From the NCBI RefSeq assembly GCF_900119315.1, contig NZ_LT827010.1:7806001-7870000 (forward strand): a stretch of 64,000 nucleotides of DNA, in the 5' to 3' direction. The translations under genes were made by a program, and so were the position numbers. The notes below the pieces were generated by a model. That model saw nothing but the letters and a program-made list of their open reading frames with translations, ran no database searches and had not been told where the DNA came from. This DNA comes from Actinoplanes sp. SE50/110. GTDB taxonomy: Bacteria > Actinomycetota > Actinomycetes > Mycobacteriales > Micromonosporaceae. Shown here in pieces: positions 49,231-58,717 of the stretch. Each line of letters starts with the position of its first letter. Position 1 is the stretch's first letter.

Positions 49231-50052
49231 CTAGGGCCCACCGGCGGCGTCCACCTCCACCAGCAGGTCGTGCAGGGCGGGATGGAGCGCCGGCGGGGCG
49301 AGCAGCACCATCTCCGGACCGGCCGGGGCGCCGCCCAGGCCGGACACGACCATGCCGGCCTCCGCCGCGATCAGCCCACCGGCCGCGTGATCCCACGTAT
49401 TGAGACCTTTCTCGAAGAACGCGTCCAGTCTGCCCTCGGCCGCGAGGCAGAGGTCCAAGGATGCCGCACCCAGGCGCCGGATGTCCCGCACACGGGTGAT
49501 CATCTGGGCGAAGACGCGGCCCTGATGGGCCCGCCGCCGAGGGTCGTAGCCGAATCCGGTGCCGACCAGCGCCTGCCCCAGCACGGTCTCGGTGGAGCAG
49601 CTGATCCGCCGGCCGTCCCGCCAGGCGCCGCCGCCGCGGGTCGCGGTCCACTCGTCGCCGGTCGCCGCGTTGCGCACCACGCCGGCCACCACCTCGCCGT
49701 CGACCTCGGCGGCCAGCGAGACCGCGTACTGCGGCAGCCCGTACAGATAGTTGACCGTGCCGTCGATCGGGTCGAGGATCCAGCGGACCGCGCCGGGCGC
49801 CGCGCCGGCCGCCCCGCCGTACTCCTCGCCGAGCACCGTGTCCCCCGGCCGCTCGGCCCGCAGCGCCGCCACCACCTGCCGCTCGACCGCCCGGTCGGCC
49901 GCGGTCACCACGTCCGTGTCGGTGCTCTTGGTCTGCACGTCGCCGATCGCCTCGCCGCGCATCCGGCTCGCCGTGGCCGCCGCCTCCCGGGCCACCCGGA
50001 CAGCGATCTCCAGCAGCTCGCCGGGTGTCGATCCCGGAGAAATCTCGCTCAC
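49231..50052 (-). CDS. suhB: Inositol monophosphatase family protein
   Basis: 273 residues. Mg-dependent phosphatase motifs are VTAADRAVERQVVAAL, LGEEYGG (first Glu metal ligands), LDPIDGTVNYLYGLP (DPIDGT) and NTWDHAAGGLIAAEAG (WD ligand). It makes free inositol for phosphatidylinositol and mycothiol, or acts on related phosphates. GTG 50052 follows AAAGGAC. Same position as M. tuberculosis Rv2701c; the mycobacterial ppgK that follows is absent between suhB and sigA here. Confidence 0.94.
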   Translation of the reverse strand: MSEISPGSTPGELLEIAVRVAREAAATASRMRGEAIGDVQTKSTDTDVVTAADRAVERQVVAALRAERPGDTVLGEEYGGAAGAAPGAVRWILDPIDGTVNYLYGLPQYAVSLAAEVDGEVVAGVVRNAATGDEWTATRGGGAWRDGRRISCSTETVLGQALVGTGFGYDPRRRAHQGRVFAQMITRVRDIRRLGAASLDLCLAAEGRLDAFFEKGLNTWDHAAGGLIAAEAGMVVSGLGGAPAGPEMVLLAPPALHPALHDLLVEVDAAGGP

Positions 50053-50306
50053 GTATGGGTCCTTTCCGCCGATACGATTCTCGCCCAGAGCCCGTGCCGA
50101 CGAGGTCGTCGGGCCCCGGCGGCGTGCTGCGGGGGGAGGATCTCGTTCGACGGCGCTACAATTCACCCCTGCCCACGCTTCACGGACACTCACTGCGGGA
50201 CGGTCCGTGACCCGGGGGTTCCCACATCAACCCGGCGAGACTCGCCTCCGGCGTGCTGCGCTGGACCATGGCCGTGCCCAATCTCATCGCCTCCGGAAGG
50301 TCATTC

Positions 50307-51854
<1,548 letters not shown>

Positions 51855-51881
51855 ACCGATCGGTCAACATTACGTGTCCGT

Positions 51882-51917
51882 TTGGTCACCACCCGTACAT
51901 CAACGGGTGGTGATCAG
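51882..51917 (+). terminator. Stem-loop after sigA
   Basis: TCACCACCCGT (51886-51896) and ACGGGTGGTGA (51903-51913) form a perfect 11-bp stem with a 6-base ACATCA loop, extendable by a few outer pairs. There is no T-run, so it may be a terminator of the GC-rich actinobacterial type or an mRNA stabiliser. Confidence 0.6.
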
Positions 51918-52098
51918 ACCGTTGTGCAGAAGTGATCGTTGACGTGGCACCCTGGGAACACGGCACACTAGTCGCAATCGGTGTGACCTCGGTCCCCCCG
52001 GGGCACTACGGGAAGGCCGCAAGGGTGCAGAGTGTTGCACCATGTGTTAGCAGTAGCCGAGGAACATGTTCATCGGTGACGAACAGAGGAGGAAGGCG

Positions 52099-52341
52099 AT
52101 GACCCCGACTCTCACGCCGCCAGCGGGAAGCCTGGCCGGCACAGCAGCCGATGAACGGTGCGACCGCTGCAATGCAGCCGGGAAGCTCCGTTTGACCCTG
52201 GCTGGTGGAGGTGACCTCGTTTTCTGCGGCCACCACGCCAACCGTTACGCCGAGGATCTGGTGAAGATCGCGGTGCAGTTCTCCGCCGATCCGGAGTTCA
52301 CCTGGCGCGGTGCGAACATGATGTCGAACTCCAGCAACTAA
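52099..52341 (+). CDS. DUF7455-type small zinc-finger-like protein
   Basis: 80 residues. CDRCNAAGKLRLTLAGG, then LVFCGHHANRYAEDLVKIAV, gives Cys/Cys plus Cys/His-His, a likely small zinc site. The C-terminus is FTWRGANMMSNSSN. ATG 52099 is clear because GAGGAGGAAGGCG directly precedes it. Homologues follow the primary sigma factor gene in many actinobacteria. TTGACG at 51939 with CACACT at 51964 (spacing 19) is a possible own promoter. Function unknown. Confidence 0.9.
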   Translation: MTPTLTPPAGSLAGTAADERCDRCNAAGKLRLTLAGGGDLVFCGHHANRYAEDLVKIAVQFSADPEFTWRGANMMSNSSN

Positions 52342-52369
52342 CAGCGGTCCCCCAACTGAAGACGGAATC

Positions 52370-52399
52370 GAAGGGGCGTCTCGCGAGAGGCGCCCCTTC
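52370..52399 (+). terminator. Stem-loop after the DUF7455 gene
   Basis: GAAGGGGCG (52370-52378) pairs perfectly with CGCCCCTTC (52391-52399). An inner TCTC/GAGA helix extends the stem past a two-base bulge. It starts 29 bases after the stop. No T-run follows, so efficiency is uncertain. Confidence 0.55.
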
Positions 52400-52424
52400 A
52401 CCGTGCTCGCCGGTGCGTCCTCGG

Positions 52425-52680
52425 AAGATCAAGATCAAATTTGCCAGGCGGATGTCGTGCGCTCCGGCCGATAATCGATCACCACTCCCGGGCAGCTTCC
52501 CTCCAGAAGACCCAGAGCAAGATCAACATCATGATGTCGTGCGCTGCGGCCGATAACTGATCGCTGCTCCCGCCGCTCCCGGGCAACTCTTTTCCAGAAG
52601 ACCCAGAGCAAGATCAACATCATGATGTCGTGCGCTGCGGCCGATAACTGATCGCTGCTCCCGCCGCTCCCGGGCACGGC
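52425..52680. repeat. Three-copy ~90-bp intergenic element with ACATCATGATGT palindrome
   Basis: GATGTCGTGCGCT occurs at 52452, 52533 and 52624 (steps 81 and 91). The last two copies are near identical over about 85 bases from CCAGAAGACCCAGAGCAAGA to CCGCTCCCGGGCA. Both contain the perfect palindrome ACATCATGATGT. The first copy is degenerate and lacks it. Composition is lower in GC than surrounding DNA. Confidence 0.8.
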
Positions 52681-53010
52681 GATTTTGGCCGCTGCGCGTC
52701 CAGAACAAATCACCGCGCCCTACCGCCCGCGGGTGGTCACTGGACCCCAGACCCGCCCCGCGAGGCTCGCCATGGGCAAATGAGCGGGCCGGACGACATC
52801 GCCAAGCCGTAGCTCCACCCCGGCCGGCCGAGTCATCCCGGGCGGGATCGGTCGGTTGAGGCTGGCGAGTCTGCGCGGACCGGTCAACCAAGGCCGGGAA
52901 TCCTGCGCGGACCGGTCGGGTGGGGCCGGGAAGCCCACCCGGATCGGTCGGCTAGTCGGGGCGGCCGCGCGGACCTGTCGGTCGAGGCCGGTTGAGTGGT
53001 CGGCTAGCTC

Positions 53011-53140
53011 AGGTCGGTCCGGTGAGGTGGCTCTGACGGAGTCGGTCCGGTGAGGTGGGCTCGGTGGAGTCGGTCCGGTGAGGGGGCTCGGTGGAGTCCG
53101 GCCGGTGAGGGGGCTCGGTGGAGTCCGGCCGTGAGGTGGC
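53011..53140. repeat. 28-bp tandem array (GGTCCGGTGAGG)
   Basis: GGTGAGG recurs at 53021, 53049, 53077 and 53104, with GTGAGG at 53131 (steps 28, 28, 27, 27). The unit is about GGTCCGGTGAGG plus KGGCTCGGTGGAGTC. It lies in the 3' region of the GGDEF gene, just past its stop at 53174. Confidence 0.8.
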
Positions 53141-53173
53141 TGAATCCGCTGGGACGGCGAGCTCGGGGCCGGG

Positions 53174-54751
53174 TCAGGCGGCGGCTCGGTTCTGTGGGGT
53201 GAAGGTTGTCTCGGTGCCGTCGCCGCCGCGGTGTTTGGCTCGGTACATGGCCTCGTCGGCCTGTTCCAGCACGTCGTGCAGGGCGGCAGCCGGACCGACG
53301 GCGATGCCGATGCTGACCGTGGCCAGGCAGTCCGGGATGTCGCGGACGGCCTGCACCATCCGGCGGGCGACCGCGGCCGCCTCCGCCGCCCCGGCGCCCG
53401 GCAGCAGCGCCGCGAACTCGTCGCCGCCCAGGCGCGCCACCAGGTCGGCGGCCTCGACCTGGGCGGCCAGCGCGGCCGCGATGGCGCGCAGGGCGGCGTC
53501 GCCGGCGGCGTGGCCCAGCGTGTCGTTGATCACCTTGAACTTGTCGGTGTCGATGAGCAGCACGGCAGCGTCGCCGGGCCGGGACAGCGCGGCGTGCAGC
53601 GCCTGGTCGAAGGCGCGCCGGTTGGCGATGCCGGTGAGCGGGTCGATCTCGGCGGCCTTCGCGACCTGCTCGTGCTGGACGCGCAGCTGTTCCAGGTCGT
53701 ACCGGGTACGGGCGGCGTGCAGCGTGTTCAGCCGCTGGCGCCACAGGGCGGCGGCCAGGCCGTCCCCGTAGGCCAGGGTGGCCGCGGCGTCCGCCGAGCC
53801 GAGGTGGGCCAGCAGGACCGCCCGGGTGCGGTGGGTGCTGGCGACGACCAGCCAGTCCGCGTCGGGCGGCAGCCCGGTGGCCGCCTCGGCCATCACCGCG
53901 AGGGCGTCGGCGGGCCGCCCGGAGCGCAGCAGCGCCACCCCGTGGAAGGGCCGGCTGATCGCCAGCGCGTCGGTCGGGAAGCCGCGGTCCCGCAGTCGCG
54001 CGGTGTACCGCACGATGTCGGCCGCGGCCCCGCCCGGGTCGTGCCGGTCGGCGCGGGCGCAGGCGGCGTAGAGCAGCGCGTTGTCCCGCCAGCAGGCCGC
54101 GTCGGCGCCGGACACCTCGCCGGCCGCCCGGATGGCGTACCGCTCGGCTTCGGCGCTGTGGCCCTCGGCCTCGGCCGGCCGGTGGATCTGGTACAGCTCC
54201 AGCGCCCAGCGCAGGTGCATCTCGGCCAGGTTCAGCGACCACATCGCCCGGTTGCCGTTCCGGCCGGCGTCCGCACTGCTCATCCGGTACGCGACGGTGA
54301 ACTGGGGCTCGGCCAGCTCGTACAGCCGCAGCTCGTACCACCCGATGGCGACCGCGACCCGGGAGTTGACCGCGGCCACCGGGTCGGGCTCGCCGTCGGC
54401 CAGCATCTCGGCGGCGACCAGGTCGCGGAGCACCTCGTCGGTGTCGTGGTCGGCGGTCATCCCGCCGGTCGAGGCGGCGCGCAGCCGCTGCCACGCGCGG
54501 CTGGCCAGGCCGGCGGCCTGCCAGCCGCGGCTGCCCTCCCGCTCGGCGGCGCACAGCATCGGGCCGACCGCGGCGATCGCGCCGGCCGGGTCGGACTGGG
54601 CGATCCGGCACACCACCCGGACGAAGTGCATGCAGGCGAGGTCGCCGCCAGGGCTGCGGAGCACGGTTTCCGCCTCGGCGAGCGCCGCGGTGGCGTCGCC
54701 GGTCTGCGCCCGCTCCAGCAGGCGTACGGCGTGCTGCGTGGTCTCCCGCAT
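53174..54751 (-). CDS. GGDEF-domain diguanylate cyclase with helical sensor region
   Basis: 525 residues, no membrane helix. Residues 1-345 are all-helical with TPR-like pairs (LLERAQTGDATAALAEAETVL, YELRLYELAEPQFTVAYR, HRPAEAEGHSAEAERYAI). A short coiled coil (RYDLEQLRVQHEQVAKAAE) leads into the GGDEF domain: DPLTGIANRRAFDQAL, LLIDTDKFKVINDTLGH and the intact RLGGDEFAALL, so it should make cyclic di-GMP from GTP. No EAL domain. ATG 54751 follows GGGAGGTG. Cyclic di-GMP often controls motility and development, which fits the chemotaxis genes nearby. Confidence 0.92.
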   Translation of the reverse strand: MRETTQHAVRLLERAQTGDATAALAEAETVLRSPGGDLACMHFVRVVCRIAQSDPAGAIAAVGPMLCAAEREGSRGWQAAGLASRAWQRLRAASTGGMTADHDTDEVLRDLVAAEMLADGEPDPVAAVNSRVAVAIGWYELRLYELAEPQFTVAYRMSSADAGRNGNRAMWSLNLAEMHLRWALELYQIHRPAEAEGHSAEAERYAIRAAGEVSGADAACWRDNALLYAACARADRHDPGGAAADIVRYTARLRDRGFPTDALAISRPFHGVALLRSGRPADALAVMAEAATGLPPDADWLVVASTHRTRAVLLAHLGSADAAATLAYGDGLAAALWRQRLNTLHAARTRYDLEQLRVQHEQVAKAAEIDPLTGIANRRAFDQALHAALSRPGDAAVLLIDTDKFKVINDTLGHAAGDAALRAIAAALAAQVEAADLVARLGGDEFAALLPGAGAAEAAAVARRMVQAVRDIPDCLATVSIGIAVGPAAALHDVLEQADEAMYRAKHRGGDGTETTFTPQNRAAA

Positions 54752-54802
54752 AGACACCTCCCCCGGTGGCTTATCGGCGGTGACCGGCCACACACAAGGT
54801 AT

Positions 54803-56533
54803 CTAGAAGGTCTGGATCGTGGCGATCCGCTCCTCCAGCTGCTCGATCGTGGCCTGGGCGCTCGGCGGCCCCCCGCAGAGCCGCCGCAACTCCGCGTGGA
54901 TCTTGCCGTGTGGCAGGTTGGTGCGGTGGTGGTGCGCCGCGACCAGGGTGTTCAGCTGGCGGCGCAGGGTGGCCCGGCGCTCGCCGGCGCTCATCGGCAC
55001 GACCGCCTCGCGCGGGGCCGGCTCCGGCGCGTTCCTCGCCGCTTCCTGCTCGTGGCGTTTCTGCACGGCCAGCTGCTCGGTCTGCCGCTTGTTCAGCAGC
55101 ATGGTCACCTCGTCCGGGGTGAGCAGGCCGGGCAGGCCGAGATAGTCGGCCTCCTCGGCGGTCCCGGTGCGGGCCGGCACGCCGAACGACGTGCCGTCGT
55201 AGATGACCTCCTGCAGCTCGGCGGTCGCGGACAGCGCCTCGAACTGTTTCTCCAGGTCGCCGATGGCGTCCTCGGACTTCTGCGCCCGTTCCAGCAGCTC
55301 GTCGTCCAGCCCGTCTTTCTCCTTGGGCGCGCCGAGCACGTGGTTGCGTTCCGCCTCCATCTCGCTGGCCAGTCCGAGCAGGTGCGGGACGCTGGGCAGG
55401 AAGACGGTGGCGGTCTCGCCGGGCTGCCGGGACCGGACGAACCGGCCGATCGCCTGCGCGAAGTAGAGCGGGGTGGACGCGCTGGTGGCGTAGACGCCGA
55501 CGGCGAGCCGCGGGATGTCGACGCCCTCGGACACCATCCGGACCGCGACCATCCACAGCTTCTGCGAGGCGGCGAACTCGGCGATCCGGCCGGAGGCGCC
55601 GTCGTCGTCGGAGAGCACCACGGTGGGCGCCTCGCCGGTCAGGTCGTGCAGCAGCTTCGCGTACGCCCGGGCCGCCGTCTGGTCGCTGGCGATGACCAGG
55701 CCACCGGCGTCCGGCATGCCCTCCCGGACCCGCAGCAGCCGGTTGTGCGCGGCCTGCATGACCTGCGGCATCCACTCGCCGCGGTGGTCCAGGGCGGTCC
55801 GCCAGGCCTGGGCGATCAGATCCTTGGTCATCGGCTCGCCCAGCTTGGCGGCCAGCTCGTCACCGGCATTGGTGCGCCAGCGGGTCTCCCCGGAGTACGC
55901 CATGAACATCACCGGCCGCACGACCCGGTCGCGCAGCGCGTCGCCGTAGCCGTACACCGAGTCGGCCTTGGAGCGCTGGATGCCGTCCATGCCGCGCTCG
56001 TACTGCACGAACGGGATCGGGTTCTCGTCCGAGCGGAACGGGGTGCCGGTGAGCAGCAGCCGCCGGGCGGCCGGCTCGAACGCGTCCTTGACCCCGTCAC
56101 CCCAGCTGCGCGAGTCGCCGGCGTGGTGGATCTCGTCGAGGATGACGAAGGTGCGCCGGGTGATGGTGCGCCGCTTGTGCACCTGCGGCGCCATCCCGAC
56201 CTGGGCGTAGGTGACCACCGCCCCGTGGAAGTCCCGCGACGAGTGGATCTCCGAGTTGCGGAATCGCGGGTCGAGCTGGATGCCGACCCGGGCCGCCGCC
56301 TGCGCCCACTGCGACTTCAGGTGCTCGGTCGGGCAGACCACGGTGACCGCGTCGACGGTGCCGTCGACCAGCATCTCGGCGGCCAGCCGCAGGGCGAACG
56401 TGGTCTTGCCGGCGCCGGGCGTCGCCACGGCCATGAAGTCCTCGGAACGGCGGCGAAGATATTCCACCATCGCCTTGCGCTGCCAGGCCCGCAACGGCGG
56501 GAAGATCTCCAGATTCGGCAGAGACGGGCTCAA
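54803..56533 (-). CDS. DEAD/DEAH-type superfamily 2 helicase (restriction-helicase-like)
   Basis: 576 residues. Motif I is ATPGAGKTTFALRL, motif Ia VVCPTEHLKSQW, motif II LDEIHH, motif III LLLTGTPFRS, motif IV region LVIASDQTAARAYAKLL, motif V MVSEGVDIPRLAVGVYAT and motif VI QAIGRFVRSR. The long C-terminal helical region has KRHEQEAARN and LRRQLNTLVAAHHHRT. This resembles ResIII/XPB-like helicases found singly in actinobacteria. The only in-frame start is TTG 56533; an upstream TGA bars extension. An intrinsic terminator and a short frame lie just before it. Substrate unknown. Confidence 0.9.
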   Translation of the reverse strand: MSPSLPNLEIFPPLRAWQRKAMVEYLRRRSEDFMAVATPGAGKTTFALRLAAEMLVDGTVDAVTVVCPTEHLKSQWAQAAARVGIQLDPRFRNSEIHSSRDFHGAVVTYAQVGMAPQVHKRRTITRRTFVILDEIHHAGDSRSWGDGVKDAFEPAARRLLLTGTPFRSDENPIPFVQYERGMDGIQRSKADSVYGYGDALRDRVVRPVMFMAYSGETRWRTNAGDELAAKLGEPMTKDLIAQAWRTALDHRGEWMPQVMQAAHNRLLRVREGMPDAGGLVIASDQTAARAYAKLLHDLTGEAPTVVLSDDDGASGRIAEFAASQKLWMVAVRMVSEGVDIPRLAVGVYATSASTPLYFAQAIGRFVRSRQPGETATVFLPSVPHLLGLASEMEAERNHVLGAPKEKDGLDDELLERAQKSEDAIGDLEKQFEALSATAELQEVIYDGTSFGVPARTGTAEEADYLGLPGLLTPDEVTMLLNKRQTEQLAVQKRHEQEAARNAPEPAPREAVVPMSAGERRATLRRQLNTLVAAHHHRTNLPHGKIHAELRRLCGGPPSAQATIEQLEERIATIQTF

Positions 56534-56563
56534 GCTCCGGTGATCCCTTCATCCATGGAAAAA

Positions 56564-56587
56564 CCTCCGCGGCAGAGGTCGCGGAGG
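56564..56587 (-). terminator. Intrinsic terminator between the TRIC-type gene and the helicase
   Basis: CCTCCGCG (56564-56571) and CGCGGAGG (56580-56587) form a perfect 8-bp stem with an 8-base loop. On the minus strand it is followed directly by TTTTTCC. It lies 40 bp past the TRIC-type stop and 30 bp before the helicase start, so it either ends the upstream transcript or attenuates read-through into the helicase. Confidence 0.75.
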
Positions 56588-56626
56588 CGAGCATCCAGCA
56601 TAGCCGCGGACCGGGCCCGCCGCGGG

Positions 56627-57241
56627 TCACGGCACCGCGACCGGCGCCGACCAGCGTCGGTAGAGCGCGAGCAGCCGTACCCCGGTCATCAGGGCCGCGG
56701 CGCCGGCCAGCGGCACCGGACCGGTGTGGCCGAGCCGCTGCATTCCGGTGACGAGGATCGCGCCGCCCAAGGCGACGCTGGCATAGATGTCGCGTTGCAG
56801 CACGACCGGGATCTCACCGGTGAGCAGGTCGCGGGTCAGCCCGCCGCCGATCGCGGTCAGCATGCCGAGCAGGCAGGCGCCGACCGGTGGCACCCCGGCG
56901 GTGAGCGCTTTCAGTGTGCCGGTCGCGGTGAACAGTCCGAGGCCGGCGGCGTCCAGGACCAGCACCGTCCGCCGCACCCGGTGCAGCCGAGGGTGCAGCC
57001 AGAACACCGCGACCGAGGCGAGCACCGCGGTCACCGCGTACCGCCAGTCGGCGAACGCCAGCGGGGGGACCGCGCCGATCGTCAGGTCGCGCAGGATCCC
57101 GCCGCCCAGGGCGGACGCGAAACCGACGAACGCCACCCCGAACAGGTCGAGGCGTTTCGCGACGCCGGCCGAGGCCCCGGAGGCGGCGAACACCGCCACC
57201 CCGATCAGATCCGCGACGAGCAGTCCGTATCCGCTCGCCAC
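56627..57241 (-). CDS. TRIC-type (UPF0126/YadS) membrane channel protein
   Basis: 204 residues with about seven helices built from an internal duplication. Each half carries the family motif GGGxxRDxxxGxxP: ALGGGILRDLTIGAVPP and AIGGGLTRDLLTGEIPV. Bacterial members are potassium-permeable trimers; some were once proposed to be glycine transporters. GTG 57241 lies 7 bases after the stop of the DUF3039 gene, so the two are cotranscribed. Confidence 0.93.
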   Translation of the reverse strand: MASGYGLLVADLIGVAVFAASGASAGVAKRLDLFGVAFVGFASALGGGILRDLTIGAVPPLAFADWRYAVTAVLASVAVFWLHPRLHRVRRTVLVLDAAGLGLFTATGTLKALTAGVPPVGACLLGMLTAIGGGLTRDLLTGEIPVVLQRDIYASVALGGAILVTGMQRLGHTGPVPLAGAAALMTGVRLLALYRRWSAPVAVP

Positions 57242-57248
57242 GGCCCGA

Positions 57249-57467
57249 TCAGGCCTTCATGGCTTCGTAGATCTCCTTGCACTGCGGACAGACCGGGGAG
57301 CCCTTCTTCGGCACCTTGGTGACCGGGAAGGTCTCCCCGCACAGCGCGACCACGTAGGTGCCCATCACGGCACTCTCCGCGATCTTCTCTTTGCGCACGT
57401 AGTGGAACATCTCCGGACCGGTGTCGGCGTCCTTGGTCTCCGGACGCTCGAGGATCTGGGTGCTCAC
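57249..57467 (-). CDS. DUF3039 family small protein
   Basis: 72 residues. MFHYVRKEKIAESAVMGTYVVALCGETFPVTKVPKKGSPVCPQCKEIYEAM contains CG plus CPQC, a probable zinc ribbon, spread over residues 20-70. Typical DUF3039 of actinobacteria, function unknown. GTG 57467 is the likely start; the gene is divergent from psuG and coupled to the TRIC-type gene. Confidence 0.92.
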   Translation of the reverse strand: MSTQILERPETKDADTGPEMFHYVRKEKIAESAVMGTYVVALCGETFPVTKVPKKGSPVCPQCKEIYEAMKA

Positions 57468-57590
57468 AGGTATCTGCCCTTCAGAAGATCACAAAAGTGG
57501 GTGGAGAAAAGCTCCAGCCGACAAGTCTGACACCTCACCCCTGGTCGGTCCAACGACAACGCAGCCAAGACGGCCCGTACCGTGGGCACC

Positions 57591-58541
57591 GTGACTGACT
57601 TCGCTATTCGCTTCGGCGAGCACGTGATCCGTGCCCGCCGCGACGGCCGCCCGGTGGTGGCCCTGGAGAGCACGATCATCTCGCACGGGCTGCCGCACCC
57701 GGACAACCTGCGAGTGGCCCGGGAGATCGAGCAGACCGTCCGGGACAACGGGGCGGTGCCGGCCACCATCGGCATGATCGGCGGCGAGCTGATCGCCGGC
57801 CTCGACGACGCCCAGATCGAGCACCTGGCGCTCGCCGGAGACGTGGCCAAGCTGTCCGTGCGCGACCTGGCGATCGCCGCCGCGCACCGGGCCGACGGAG
57901 CCACCACGGTCGCCGCCACCAGCGCGGTCGCGGCCGCGGCCGGGATCGGCGTGTTCGCCACCGGCGGCCTGGGCGGGGTGCACCGGGAGGCGAACCTCAC
58001 CTTCGACGAGTCCGCCGACCTGACCGCGCTGGCCCGCACCCCGATCGTGGTGGTCTGCGCCGGCGTGAAGTCGATCCTCGACGTGGGCGCCACCCTGGAG
58101 CGGCTGGAGACGCTGGGCGTGTCGGTGGCCGGCTACGGCACCCGGCGTTTCCCCGGCTTCTTCATCACCGACGGCGGCTTCGACGTCGACTGGCAGCTGG
58201 ACTCGCCGGAGCAGGTCGCCGACTTCATCCGGGCCCGCCGCGACCAGGACGTCACCACCGGCGCGCTGGTGCTGGCCAATCCGCTGCCCACCGACGAGCA
58301 GCTGGACCCGGAGCTGCACGACCGCACCCTGGCGAGCGGCCTGGCGGCGCTGGCCGAGCAGGGCGTCACCGGCAAGGCGGTCACCCCGTTCCTGCTGGCG
58401 CACTTCCACTCCAGCACCGACGGGCAGAGCCTGACCACCAACGTCCGGATCATCCTGCGCAACGCCGCGCTGGCGGCCCGGATCGCGGTCGCCGAGAGCG
58501 CCGGGACCGCCGCGCCGCTCGGCTTCTCCGTTCCGGCCTGA
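57591..58541 (+). CDS. psuG: Pseudouridine-5'-phosphate glycosidase
   Basis: Splits pseudouridine 5'-phosphate into uracil and ribose 5-phosphate. 316 residues. Signatures are VVALESTIISHGLPHPDNL near the N-terminus, GELIAGLDD, KLSVRDLAIAAAHR, GIGVFATGGLGGVHR, VVCAGVKSILD, and GYGTRRFPGFF. GTG 57591 is preferred: TACCGT seven bases upstream would give a leaderless start; GTG 57582 is the alternative. The PfkB kinase downstream could supply its substrate. Confidence 0.94.
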   Translation: MTDFAIRFGEHVIRARRDGRPVVALESTIISHGLPHPDNLRVAREIEQTVRDNGAVPATIGMIGGELIAGLDDAQIEHLALAGDVAKLSVRDLAIAAAHRADGATTVAATSAVAAAAGIGVFATGGLGGVHREANLTFDESADLTALARTPIVVVCAGVKSILDVGATLERLETLGVSVAGYGTRRFPGFFITDGGFDVDWQLDSPEQVADFIRARRDQDVTTGALVLANPLPTDEQLDPELHDRTLASGLAALAEQGVTGKAVTPFLLAHFHSSTDGQSLTTNVRIILRNAALAARIAVAESAGTAAPLGFSVPA

Positions 58542-58575
58542 GCCGTGCCGCGCGTTCTCGCCGCCGCTTCGGGTT

Positions 58576-58655
58576 CCCGGGCCGCCACCCGACCCCGGGC
58601 CGCCACCCGACCCCGGGCCACTTCCCGACCCCCGGCGGCTACCCGACCCCGGGCC
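58576..58655. repeat. 18-bp repeats between psuG and the kinase
   Basis: CCCGGGCCGCCACCCGAC recurs with CCCGGG or CCCGGC at 58576, 58594, 58612, 58631 and 58648 (steps 18, 18, 19, 17). It fills the 176-bp gap between the two genes. Both genes still face the same way. Confidence 0.75.
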
Positions 58656-58717
58656 GGCTCGCCATTCCGGACCGGTTCCCGGGCCCGGGCCGCCGCTCAC
58701 CTCTCGCGGGCCGTGTC

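Larger units (their letters stand above)
52342..53173. other. 832-bp gap filled with hairpin and two repeat families
   Basis: Holds a stem-loop right after the DUF7455 gene, an ~90-bp element in three copies (52425-52680), a stretch of CGGACCGGTC-like sequence (52850-52980), and a 28-bp array (53011-53140). Frames read through parts of it but lack ribosome-binding sites and family resemblance. Confidence 0.6.

Noticed and set aside
53231..57322. 1363-residue open frame antisense to the GGDEF protein and helicase
   Set aside because: GC-rich shadow of two well-supported minus-strand genes, with low-complexity Arg/Gly/Val composition.
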